DNA from: a virus
IMG/VR virus record: IMGVR_UViG_3300042922_000324
Coordinates: 1-52,129 of that record
Reading direction: 5' to 3' (one strand)
Length of the DNA: 52,129 nucleotides
The notes under the pieces were generated by a model. It was not told the DNA's origin. It searched no databases and saw only the letters and a list, made by a program, of their open reading frames with translations. Of this stretch, positions 45,096 to 52,076 are shown in pieces. The position numbers and the translations under genes were made by a program. Every line of letters starts with the position of its first letter. Position 1 is the stretch's first letter.

Positions 45096-45739
45096 TGAGT
45101 GGACCTATAAATTTGACGGGTCAAAAATTCGGAATGCTTTATGCTGTAAAGTGTGTTGGCAAAAATAAATGGGGGAACTTAGTTTGGCTTTGTAAGTGTG
45201 ATTGCGGTAAAGAAAAACTATTATCGTCTGGCGAATTAAGGAAAGGCATAGTTAAAAGTTGTGGATGCGCTAAAAACAAATTAATATCAAACTCTAAAAT
45301 AAAACATAATATGTCCGATACTAGATTTTATAAAATATGGGAAAGCATGAAAAGAAGATGCGACAATTGCAAAGACAATAAATTTAATAGGTATGGAGGC
45401 AGAGGAATAATATATCAAAACTCATGGAAAGAATTTAAAAGTTTTAAAATTGATATGTATGCTGATTATTTAATTCATGTTTTTAAGTTTGGCGAAAAAA
45501 ATACAACTCTTGACAGAAAAAATGTAGACGGGAATTATACTAAAAGCAATTGTAAATGGTCAACCGCTAAGGAGCAACAAAATAATAGATCAAACAACAC
45601 AACAATAACTATAGGAAACGAAATTTTAACTATAAGTGAGGCGGCTAATAAATTTAAAATATTGCAATCAACTTTAAGCTATAGGATTAGAAAAGGATGG
45701 GATATAAATAAAGCTATTTGCCCTCCATTAAAAAAATAA
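45095..45739 (+). CDS. Free-standing HNH-type homing endonuclease, 214 aa
   Basis: The N-terminal domain with CKCDCGKEKLLSSGELRKGI and SCGCAK is the zinc-binding segment of phage HNH/AP2-like homing endonucleases. The middle, KIWESMKRRCDNCKDNKFNR and ERYGGRGI-type YGGRGIIYQNSWKEF, with TLDRKNVDGNYTKSNCKW, is the H-N-H active-site part. A C-terminal HTH-like tail (ISEAANKFKILQSTLSYRIR) may bind DNA. Its start overlaps the recT stop. It appears to be a mobile insertion between recT and its nuclease. Confidence 0.85.
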   Translation: MSGPINLTGQKFGMLYAVKCVGKNKWGNLVWLCKCDCGKEKLLSSGELRKGIVKSCGCAKNKLISNSKIKHNMSDTRFYKIWESMKRRCDNCKDNKFNRYGGRGIIYQNSWKEFKSFKIDMYADYLIHVFKFGEKNTTLDRKNVDGNYTKSNCKWSTAKEQQNNRSNNTTITIGNEILTISEAANKFKILQSTLSYRIRKGWDINKAICPPLKK

Positions 45740-45750
45740 GAGGTGTTTAT

Positions 45751-46539
45751 ATGGAACTTTTAAAGCTCACAGATGATAATTATTTTTCGAAAGAGGCTCA
45801 TAAGCAATATGTTTCAGTCTCTCAATTCAAAGCTTTTTTAGATTGTGAAGCTGCGGCATTTGCCGAATTAAACGGAATTTGGGAAAAACCTCAAAAAGAT
45901 GTTTTTCTTGTAGGTAATTACGGACATAGTCATTTTGAAAATAGCTTGGATAAATTTAAAATTCAGCATCCAGAAATATTTACTAAGCAAGGAACTTTAA
46001 GAGCTGAATACAAGCAAGCTGATGAAATGATTAATGCTCTTGAAACAGATGAGATTTTTAAAAGCATATTTGTTGGAGAAAGCGAAATAATTTATACTGC
46101 TTTTTTATACGGCACATGGTGGAAAATCAAAGTTGATAAGCAAAATATAAAAGAAGGTTATTTTGTAGATTTGAAGTTTATAAAAGACTTTGAAAGGGTA
46201 TGGGACGGAAGTCAAAGAAAAAAAGTTACCTTTGTAGAAAAATACGGATATTTAATCCAGATAGCTATATATAGAGCGGTTATATGTGCTAATTTGAATA
46301 TTAACCCAGAAGATTTAGAAGCTTTCATTATAGCAGTAACAAAACAATCTCCACCAGACAAAATGGTTTTGAGATTTAATCCAGAGGATTATGAAATCGG
46401 CTTAAAAGTTGTAGAGAATAATATTGCACATATTTTAGATGTTAAAAGTGGCAAGGTTCCACCAACTAGGTGTGAAAAATGCGACTATTGCAGAGCTACT
46501 AAGAAACTTGATAGAGCTTATCATTATTCAGAATTATAA
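45751..46539 (+). CDS. RecE/AddB-like PD-(D/E)XK exonuclease, 262 aa
   Basis: VSVSQFKAFLDCEAAAFAEL at the N-terminus, GNYGHSHFENSLDKF and KDFERVW-preceding YFVDLKFIKDFE are the conserved nuclease elements. One Cys near residue 32 and three in RCEKCDYCRATKK at the end could bind a 4Fe-4S cluster, as in AddB-type nucleases. It resects DNA ends for RecT. Start ATG 45751 after AAGAGGTGTTTAT. Confidence 0.85.
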   Translation: MELLKLTDDNYFSKEAHKQYVSVSQFKAFLDCEAAAFAELNGIWEKPQKDVFLVGNYGHSHFENSLDKFKIQHPEIFTKQGTLRAEYKQADEMINALETDEIFKSIFVGESEIIYTAFLYGTWWKIKVDKQNIKEGYFVDLKFIKDFERVWDGSQRKKVTFVEKYGYLIQIAIYRAVICANLNINPEDLEAFIIAVTKQSPPDKMVLRFNPEDYEIGLKVVENNIAHILDVKSGKVPPTRCEKCDYCRATKKLDRAYHYSEL

Positions 46540-46580
46540 AAAATGTGAAATAATTTTGAATTAATTAAGGAGGTTTTTGA

Positions 46581-46763
46581 ATGCAAAAATTATATTGTTT
46601 TGCAATAGAAGAAATAAAAGAATTGAAAAGTCTAATAGGGATTGCCAACCATGACAGTTCAGTTATTGAGCAAAATATCAACAACCCTAAATGCATAGAA
46701 AAATGCACAGAAAATATTAGCACAGCCGCAATCAAAGCATTAGAACTTTTAGAAGGTAAATAA
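46581..46763 (+). CDS. Hypothetical helical protein, 60 aa
   Basis: ATG after AAGGAGGTTTTTGA. Two helices (CFAIEEIKELKSLIGIANHD and AAIKALELLEGK) with three cysteines. It lies in the recombination operon. Unknown family. Confidence 0.65.
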   Translation: MQKLYCFAIEEIKELKSLIGIANHDSSVIEQNINNPKCIEKCTENISTAAIKALELLEGK

Positions 46764-46781
46764 ATTGAAAGGAGAAAAATT

Positions 46782-46910
46782 ATGAGATTAGTTTGCGCAG
46801 GTAAAATCACAAAGTGCGTTAAAGAAATTTCTTACGCCCCTAAGTTCGGAATAGCTGAACAAAATAAAAAGGAAGGTGAGAAGTTTGTTAATAAAAAGCT
46901 TACAAGGTAA
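46782..46910 (+). CDS. Hypothetical basic protein, 42 aa
   Basis: ATG follows AAAGGAGAAAAATT. MRLVCAGKITKCVKEISYAP, then a lysine-rich tail. The final 26 bp overlap the next gene. Its size makes it uncertain, though the ribosome binding site is good. Confidence 0.5.
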   Translation: MRLVCAGKITKCVKEISYAPKFGIAEQNKKEGEKFVNKKLTR

Positions 46911-47190
46911 ATTGTTTAAAGTAGATCATACGGAACTTTATATTAAACCTTTTTTCAAAGACGGAATTGCGAATGAGTATTCCATATGCACCAATGGAGG
47001 AAATGTTGAGATAATAATTGTTACTTATTCTGACAAAGAAATAGCTAAGCACATGCTTAAGCTGCTTGATTTATATAAAAAGCATCCTTGTGAAGTTAAT
47101 GTTTTGTCGGAAACTACAATTGCGCGTGATTTATGGTTAATAGCTTGTAGCAGATACAAAGTTGCATGTGAAAAGAAGGGAATAAAGTAA
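46885..47190 (+). CDS. Hypothetical protein, 101 aa
   Basis: TTG start after GGAAGGTGAGAAG. Alpha/beta sequence (LFKVDHTELYIKPFFKDGIA, IIIVTYSDKEIAKHMLKLLD) without known motifs. One-base overlap with the next gene. Found in an early operon with replication genes. Confidence 0.65.
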   Translation: MLIKSLQGKLFKVDHTELYIKPFFKDGIANEYSICTNGGNVEIIIVTYSDKEIAKHMLKLLDLYKKHPCEVNVLSETTIARDLWLIACSRYKVACEKKGIK

Positions 47191-47411
47191 TGGTTGGAAA
47201 TAGAATACCTTTTAATGATGTTTTAAAGCTCCAGGACGACACTTTAGTGTACTTGCTAGGGGATACGTCCCCTTTAAGATACATTGAGCATGTAGGCGAT
47301 AAAATAACACTTCACAGGCTATGCAGTGATGACAGAATATTTTTTAATAAAACTACAGAAAAATTATTAAATCTAAAAATATATGAGTGGAAAGTGGAGG
47401 GATTAAATTGA
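47190..47411 (+). CDS. Hypothetical protein, 73 aa
   Basis: TAATG overlap with the upstream stop. Beta-rich (LQDDTLVYLLGDTSPLRYIE, DKITLHRLCSDDRIFF). It overlaps the SpoIIID start by 4 bp and so is coupled to it. No family is recognised. Confidence 0.65.
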   Translation: MVGNRIPFNDVLKLQDDTLVYLLGDTSPLRYIEHVGDKITLHRLCSDDRIFFNKTTEKLLNLKIYEWKVEGLN

Positions 47412-47656
47412 AAAATGAAGTGGTCCAAGAAAGAGTTTTAAAGGTTGCTAAATTTACAATACTAACCAACAGCACTATAAGAGCTACTGCAAAAATGTTC
47501 GGGGTTAGTAAGAGCACCATAGGGATGGATTTAAGCAAGAGAATAAATATCTTGAATCCAAAGCTTGCAGAGGAAGTTAAAAAAGTTTTGGATAATAACT
47601 TTAGTGAGAAGCATGTTAGAGGTGGCAATGCTACAAAACTAAAATACAAAAGTTAG
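47408..47656 (+). CDS. spoIIID: SpoIIID homologue, 82 aa
   Basis: SpoIIID is a mother-cell transcription factor of endospore formation. The HTH at residues 22-45 (STIRATAKMFGVSKSTIGMD) and the hallmark tail EKHVRGGNATKLKYK (67-81) are both present; length is close to the bacterial protein. TTG start after TGGAGGGATTAAA. A phage copy could reprogramme a sporulating host or regulate phage genes by binding SpoIIID-type sites. The next 142 bp carry an operator-like inverted repeat. Confidence 0.9.
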   Translation: MKNEVVQERVLKVAKFTILTNSTIRATAKMFGVSKSTIGMDLSKRINILNPKLAEEVKKVLDNNFSEKHVRGGNATKLKYKS

Positions 47657-47712
47657 GGAGTAGGAATTTGAGGGCAGAAGTAAAGGCTTGTGAGATATTT
47701 TTTTACCCATGA

Positions 47713-47776
47713 TGTACGCTATAACTTAATTATTTTATAAAAAGTGTAGCAAAATGTTAAGTTATAGCGTATAATA
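47713..47776. promoter_or_regulatory. Paired inverted boxes flanking a promoter region
   Basis: TACGCTATAACTTAA (47715-47729) and its exact reverse complement (47757-47771) face each other across 27 bp. The left copy is part of an exact box TGTACGCTAT at 47713. The right copy runs into TATAAT (47771-47776), the -10 for the gene at 47799. Two 15-bp perfect arms imply a dimeric or looped regulatory protein, perhaps the HTH protein encoded immediately downstream. Confidence 0.75.
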
Positions 47777-47798
47777 TTATTAGATAGAGGGTGATAAG

Positions 47799-47966
47799 TT
47801 GATAAAGATAGCAGAACTTACAAAGGAACTTGATGTTCACGTAAATACGGTATACAAGATGATTAAACAAGGTATGCCACATTATAAACTTGAAAAAGAT
47901 TATAGGTTTGATATCGAAGAGGTTAAAAATTGGCTAAAAGAAAGAAATAATAAAAGAGGTGATTAA
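47799..47966 (+). CDS. Excisionase-type HTH protein, 55 aa
   Basis: TTG start behind GAGGGTGATAAG. IKIAELTKELDVHVNTVYKM followed by KQGMPHYKLEKDYRFDIEEV is a MerR-like HTH_17 domain. It stands directly behind the paired inverted boxes and is a candidate binder of them. It could also be the recombination directionality partner, though it is not next to the recombinase. Confidence 0.8.
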   Translation: MIKIAELTKELDVHVNTVYKMIKQGMPHYKLEKDYRFDIEEVKNWLKERNNKRGD

Positions 47967-48164
47967 ATGGCAACAGAAATTAATAGAATATGCCCTCATT
48001 GCGGAAGCAAGTTAGTCTATGACACTTACAAATATCCGAACAGAAAAAGCGAGCATATAGCTTACTGCGATAACGATAAATGCCCAGTGAAGCCTTGCAC
48101 AGATTCCTCAACAGCTTCAAATGTATATGCAGATATATTAGCTATAACAGGAGATAAAGAATGA
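47967..48164 (+). CDS. Zinc-ribbon protein, Lar-like, 65 aa
   Basis: CPHCGSKLVYDTYKYP and AYCDNDKCPVKPC give a four-Cys zinc ribbon in the arrangement of Lar-type restriction alleviation proteins and many phage zinc ribbons. The C-terminal ASNVYADILAIT resembles the final helix of that group. Function is not proven. Confidence 0.65.
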   Translation: MATEINRICPHCGSKLVYDTYKYPNRKSEHIAYCDNDKCPVKPCTDSSTASNVYADILAITGDKE

Positions 48165-48176
48165 GAAGGTGATTAA

Positions 48177-49055
48177 ATGGCACAGCGCAGGATGTTTTCT
48201 TTAAAGATTATAGACACAGATTTATTTTTAGATATGCCGATGACGACTAGATTACTATATTACGATTTAAACATGAGAGCTGATGACGATGGGTTTGTCG
48301 CATCACCTAAAAAAATACAAAGAATGGTTGGTTGTAGCGATGATGATCTTAAATTATTAATAGCAAAGAAATTTATAATTCCTTTTGAAAGTGGAGTCTG
48401 CGTAATAAGGCACTGGAGAGTCCACAATTATATTCAACCAGACAGATACAGTTCTACGATGTATCAATACGAAAGAAATATGCTTGAGAATGAAAATGGA
48501 ATTTATAATATTGTCCAATGTGAAGCGGAAACAAAATGTATACAAAATGTAGTACAAAATGTAGACAATATGTCTTACAATTTGGATACACAGGTTAGGT
48601 TAGAGTTAGGTAAGAGTAAGGATATAGATAAAGAAATAAATACTGATAATTATCCAGACGAATTTCAAGTGTTTAACTTCTGGAATGAATCTAAAGCTGG
48701 AATGAATCATAAAGAACTAGCACCATTTTTAAAAATGATTACTACAGCTATAAAAAAGTACAAGTTAGAAAATGTCATAACAGGAATAAAAAGATTATCT
48801 ATTGCTTATAACGATAAGTCATATTTCTATAAACAAAATTGGAACTTAGGTAAATTTTTAAAACAAGGCAATGGAATATCAAGCTGGATAAATGATGCAG
48901 AGTATTGGAATGCTTATGTAAAAGCTAAAGACTCCAAAGGGGGAGAATATGGAGGATTTAATTCGCAGAATAATGGAGGTAGCAAAGGCAAGTGGGCAGG
49001 ATACAAGCCGCCAGAACCAACAATCACAAACACAGATGAAACAGGAATTATATAA
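48177..49055 (+). CDS. Phage replisome organizer, 292 aa
   Basis: RMFSLKIIDTDLFLDMPMTT followed by RLLYYDLNMRADDDGFVASP is the classic N-terminal winged helix of DnaD-like phage initiators. The C-terminal region (FNFWNESKAGMNHKELAPFL, KLENVITGIKRLSIAYNDKS) resembles a DnaD C-terminal domain, and a Gly/Asn-rich tail follows. It should open the origin and recruit the helicase through the loader, whose gene begins inside this one. Confidence 0.85.
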   Translation: MAQRRMFSLKIIDTDLFLDMPMTTRLLYYDLNMRADDDGFVASPKKIQRMVGCSDDDLKLLIAKKFIIPFESGVCVIRHWRVHNYIQPDRYSSTMYQYERNMLENENGIYNIVQCEAETKCIQNVVQNVDNMSYNLDTQVRLELGKSKDIDKEINTDNYPDEFQVFNFWNESKAGMNHKELAPFLKMITTAIKKYKLENVITGIKRLSIAYNDKSYFYKQNWNLGKFLKQGNGISSWINDAEYWNAYVKAKDSKGGEYGGFNSQNNGGSKGKWAGYKPPEPTITNTDETGII

Positions 49056-49743
49056 ATGCAATATTTGCAAAGATACTGGGTGGATTATGCAGGAGCAAAC
49101 TGAATCACAACCTACAATGAAAAGGTGTGAATGTTACAAGATGGAAAAGGCTAAAAGATTGTGGATTAACGCAGGGATAAATATTGAGCAATCTAGGCAG
49201 ACTTTTAGCGCATACACAACATGGAACGAAACATCAAGGAGAGCAAAAGAAACCGCCATAAGCTACTGCAATAATTTTGACAAGATAAAAAGCACTCGAA
49301 ATAATAGCATAGCTTTTATAGGTCAAGTTGGGAGTGGTAAAACACATTTAAGCTTAGCTTTAGCGATAAATTTTCTTAGCAAAGGATTAGCAGTAGTGTA
49401 CATGCCTTACAGGGATGTTATAACTAAAATTAAGCAAAACATGATTGATGAAGAATACTACAAGAAAACTTTAAGCAAATTTCAAACTTGTAAAATATTA
49501 CTTGTCGATGACTTGTTTAAAGGCAGCATGAAAAATGGAAAACCAAATGAAACTGACATAAATATAATGTTTGAAATTATAAATTATAGATATTTAAACA
49601 ATCTGCCGTTAATAATTAGTTCGGAATACATAGCAGATCAATTACTTGATTTTGACGAGGCTGTGGGAAGTAGAATTTTACAGATGTGTAAAAGCTTTAC
49701 TGTACAAATTGAGGGGAGGGAAAACAATTATAGATTGAAATAG
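48949..49743 (+). CDS. DnaC/DnaI-like helicase loader, 264 aa
   Basis: AAA+ ATPase with Walker A GQVGSGKTH (125-133), Walker B KILLVDDLF (182-190) and a sensor-like region YLNNLPLIISSEY. The N-terminal Cys37/Cys40 and Cys60/Cys62 form a zinc site as in DnaI. It overlaps the replisome organizer by 107 bp in another frame, with AAAGGGGGAGAAT before the ATG, so they are coupled. It loads host or phage helicase at the origin. Confidence 0.9.
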   Translation: MEDLIRRIMEVAKASGQDTSRQNQQSQTQMKQELYKCNICKDTGWIMQEQTESQPTMKRCECYKMEKAKRLWINAGINIEQSRQTFSAYTTWNETSRRAKETAISYCNNFDKIKSTRNNSIAFIGQVGSGKTHLSLALAINFLSKGLAVVYMPYRDVITKIKQNMIDEEYYKKTLSKFQTCKILLVDDLFKGSMKNGKPNETDINIMFEIINYRYLNNLPLIISSEYIADQLLDFDEAVGSRILQMCKSFTVQIEGRENNYRLK

Positions 49744-49756
49744 AAAGGTGATGATT

Positions 49757-49999
49757 ATGAGCAATACAGCAGCAAGATTAAACCAAGGCAAAGACAAAAT
49801 AATAATCTTAGAAGGCTTTGACTTCATGTGGGACACAAAAAAGATTGATGAAGTAATAGAGCTATGGAATAATGGTACAGCATTACAAGAAATGGTTTGT
49901 AAAGCTAAAAGGAGAGAGGAAGAATTATTCTTGCTACTGTTACATCTATCTCTGAAAGGAAGGATTAAAAAGAGGGGTAGAGGGATTTGGGGAAATTAA
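49757..49999 (+). CDS. Hypothetical helical protein, 80 aa
   Basis: ATG after AAAGGTGATGATT. KIDEVIELWNNGTALQEMVC, then EEELFLLLLHLSLKGRIKKR: looks like an HTH related to small sigma-region-4-like phage proteins; a basic tail follows. No clear family. It lies next to helicase loader genes. Confidence 0.6.
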   Translation: MSNTAARLNQGKDKIIILEGFDFMWDTKKIDEVIELWNNGTALQEMVCKAKRREEELFLLLLHLSLKGRIKKRGRGIWGN

Positions 50000-50044
50000 A
50001 TAAGTCGTAATAGCTAATTATAACGAATCAAGGAGGATATAAAA

Positions 50045-50452
50045 ATGAACAACGATTTGATGTTTAGCAGTAAATCTAATGAATGGGCTACACCACAGAA
50101 ACTATATAACAAGCTCAATAGCGAATTTCATTTCACTTTAGATGCTGCAAGCACACACGAAAACGCGAAATGTGAAAGGCATTTTACTATAGAAGAAGAT
50201 GGATTGATGCAAGATTGGAGCAATGAAGTTGTATGGCTTAATCCTCCTTACGGTAGAAAGATAGATGAATGGATTTTTAAAGGATGGAATGAAGCTCTTT
50301 GGAATAATGCTACTGTAGTATGCTTAATACCTGCTAGAACGGACACAAAGTATTGGCATGATTACTGTATGGATGCATCGGAAATACGGTTTATAAAGGG
50401 TAGATTGAAGTTTGGCGATAGTAAGAATGCTGCCCCTTCCCTAGTGCCTTAA
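50045..50452 (+). CDS. dam: Phage Dam-type N6-adenine methyltransferase, truncated by a frameshift
   Basis: Motifs of the phage Dam family: FSSKSNEWATPQKLYNKLNS, FTLDAASTHENAKCERHFT, the catalytic NPPYG (66-70) and RFIKGRLKFGDS near the end. Translation stops after AAPSLVP, but in another frame the expected ending APFPSALIVFKPSK is encoded directly afterwards. One C is missing from the C run at 50433-50436 (4 instead of the needed 5). The catalytic core remains, so activity may or may not survive. Confidence 0.85.
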   Translation: MNNDLMFSSKSNEWATPQKLYNKLNSEFHFTLDAASTHENAKCERHFTIEEDGLMQDWSNEVVWLNPPYGRKIDEWIFKGWNEALWNNATVVCLIPARTDTKYWHDYCMDASEIRFIKGRLKFGDSKNAAPSLVP

Positions 50453-50511
50453 TCGTATTTAAACCAAGCAAAAGCGATTTAAAAGTGATTAGTTATAAGG
50501 ACACAATTTGA
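50437..50511 (+). pseudogene. Out-of-frame C-terminal tail of the Dam gene
   Basis: Read one frame over, this stretch gives FPSALIVFKPSKSDLKVISY before TGA at 50509-50511. That ending is expected for the methyltransferase, so it is the displaced 3' end rather than intergenic DNA. It is consistent with a single-base deletion in the C run at 50433-50436, natural or from sequencing. Confidence 0.75.
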
Positions 50512-50541
50512 AAATAATACGAACTAAATTGGAGGTGCAAA

Positions 50542-51066
50542 ATGATATTAAAAGAATTATTTAAAACTCAAAGAAAACTTGATGAAAAGATAATTGAAAA
50601 TCATAATCTACATGGAAGGGACTTATTCAGTAGGAAGATAGCCGCGTTTGTTGTGGAAATGAGCGAAATGGCAAACGAAATTAGGTTTTTTAAATACTGG
50701 TCGAATAAAGGACCATCACTAAAGGAAACCATACTGGAAGAATATATCGATTCACTCCACTTTCTATTAAGCATCGGTAATGAAATTGAAGAAATATATA
50801 ATCTTGGCGAATCAATTAAAAACTTTGAATATGAGCCTTATTTGAACTATAAAGATTTTACAGATAACTTTATTGAAATCATAAGGGAAATATGTAAACT
50901 AGAATATTATTCAGACAGCAAAATGATGTCTTGGCAGCTATATATAGAAGTTATGAATATGCTGCTAGGCTGGGGAAATAAGCTGGGATTTGGATTTAAA
51001 GAAATAGAAACAGGATACTACAAGAAAAATGAGATTAATTTTAAAAGACAGGATAGTAATTATTAA
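50542..51066 (+). CDS. dut: dUTPase, dimeric type, 174 aa
   Basis: Converts dUTP to dUMP, keeping uracil out of phage DNA. FVVEMSEMANEIRFFKYWSN with Glu39, Glu42 and Glu46 and the second site EEYIDSLHFLLSIG are the metal-binding helices of the dUTPase_2/MazG-like family. ATG after TTGGAGGTGCAAA. It is part of the nucleotide and recombination end of the early operon. Confidence 0.85.
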   Translation: MILKELFKTQRKLDEKIIENHNLHGRDLFSRKIAAFVVEMSEMANEIRFFKYWSNKGPSLKETILEEYIDSLHFLLSIGNEIEEIYNLGESIKNFEYEPYLNYKDFTDNFIEIIREICKLEYYSDSKMMSWQLYIEVMNMLLGWGNKLGFGFKEIETGYYKKNEINFKRQDSNY

Positions 51067-51074
51067 TATATCTG

Positions 51075-51084
51075 TGTTCGATAT
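51075..51084 (+). promoter_or_regulatory. Box TGTTCGATAT upstream of the resolvase gene
   Basis: Exact box in the 37-bp gap between dUTPase and the resolvase, followed by AGC and TTAATT, then a ribosome binding site. There is no room for a normal -10, so here the box is not a promoter element; a roadblock or silencer use would fit. Confidence 0.55.
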
Positions 51085-51103
51085 AGCTTAATTAGGAGGG
51101 GAA

Positions 51104-51571
51104 ATGAACGAAGGTAAATTATTTGAAAAAGATTTTATTGACAGTGTGCCAGAACAATTTTTTAAATATAGGCTTAGAGATAGTGCAGGGACGTGGCAAG
51201 GCGGCGAAAACACAAGATTTACTCCAAGTAATATATGTGATTTTATAATTTATACTGGCAAATTGTTTTTATTGGAACTAAAAAGCCACAAAGGGAAGTC
51301 AATTCCACTAAGTTGCATAAGAGAAAATCAATTAAATGGGTTGCTAGAAGCTTATAAAAAAGGAACACACGCAGGGTTCGTATTTAACTTTAGAGATATT
51401 AACGAAACTTATTATTTGACAGCAAATAGCCTAAATAGCTTTATGGCAACCAATAACAGAAAATCAATACCATTAAGCTATTTAAAAGAATCCGGATTAC
51501 TTATACCGCAAAAAATGAAAGGAAGGAGTAAAATACATCAAATCTACGATTTGACAGTATTAATTAATTAA
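51104..51571 (+). CDS. RecU-like Holliday junction resolvase, 155 aa
   Basis: GKLFEKDFIDSVPEQFFKYR, then FTPSNICDFIIYTGKLFLLE and LKSHKGKSIPLSCIRENQLN contain the PD-(D/E)XK residues Asp46, Glu58 and Lys60. HAGFVFNFRDINETYYL is also typical of the phage RecU-like group. It resolves recombination intermediates before packaging. It follows the box at 51075. Confidence 0.9.
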   Translation: MNEGKLFEKDFIDSVPEQFFKYRLRDSAGTWQGGENTRFTPSNICDFIIYTGKLFLLELKSHKGKSIPLSCIRENQLNGLLEAYKKGTHAGFVFNFRDINETYYLTANSLNSFMATNNRKSIPLSYLKESGLLIPQKMKGRSKIHQIYDLTVLIN

Positions 51572-51587
51572 TAAAGAAGGTGAAGAA

Positions 51588-52076
51588 ATGAGCAATATAA
51601 ACTCAATTTTAAGCAATTTAAGTTTTACCGACAGAATGATTTTAAATCAATACATCAAGCAGGAATCTTTTAAAGAAATTACAAAAGCAACTAATCTACT
51701 TCATGAAGCGGCGCAAGAAAGAGAGCAAATTATACTGAAACAAAATGAAAAAGTTTGGGAAATCATAGACGGTAACTTGATACTGGCAATGAGAGAAAGC
51801 AAGATAAGCGAGGAAAGAATTGATAAGATACTAAAGAGAATGTTGGAGCTCACACGGTTAAATGAAAACACTAAGCTTTCAGCATTAAAAGAACAACCAA
51901 GCAGAGACTTTGAAATACTAAGCAAGGATGAATACAGAGATCTAATCGAGGAACTTTTAGAAGGGCACTGTAAGGGATGCATGAAGCATGATAAACACTG
52001 CAATGTTTACAAGCTTATGAAAAAACACAGCATCCCAGGCAGTAGTCATAAAAATAAATGTAAATACAGTTATTAA
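51588..52076 (+). CDS. Conserved early protein with C-terminal cysteine cluster, 162 aa
   Basis: A helical, charged N-terminal 110 residues (ILSNLSFTDRMILNQYIKQE) and a C-terminal HCKGCMKHDKHCNVYKLMKK with KCKYSY that could bind zinc or an iron-sulfur cluster. I associate this arrangement with a small clostridial phage family (DUF5651-like), with modest confidence. The window boundary falls inside it; the gene continues in the left copy of the repeat. Confidence 0.75.
   Translation: MSNINSILSNLSFTDRMILNQYIKQESFKEITKATNLLHEAAQEREQIILKQNEKVWEIIDGNLILAMRESKISEERIDKILKRMLELTRLNENTKLSALKEQPSRDFEILSKDEYRDLIEELLEGHCKGCMKHDKHCNVYKLMKKHSIPGSSHKNKCKYSY

Noticed and set aside
47668-47712. 14-codon leader peptide before the inverted boxes
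   Set aside because: It starts with TTG behind GGGAGTAGGAA and ends in an operator region; the length is too short to support without data.
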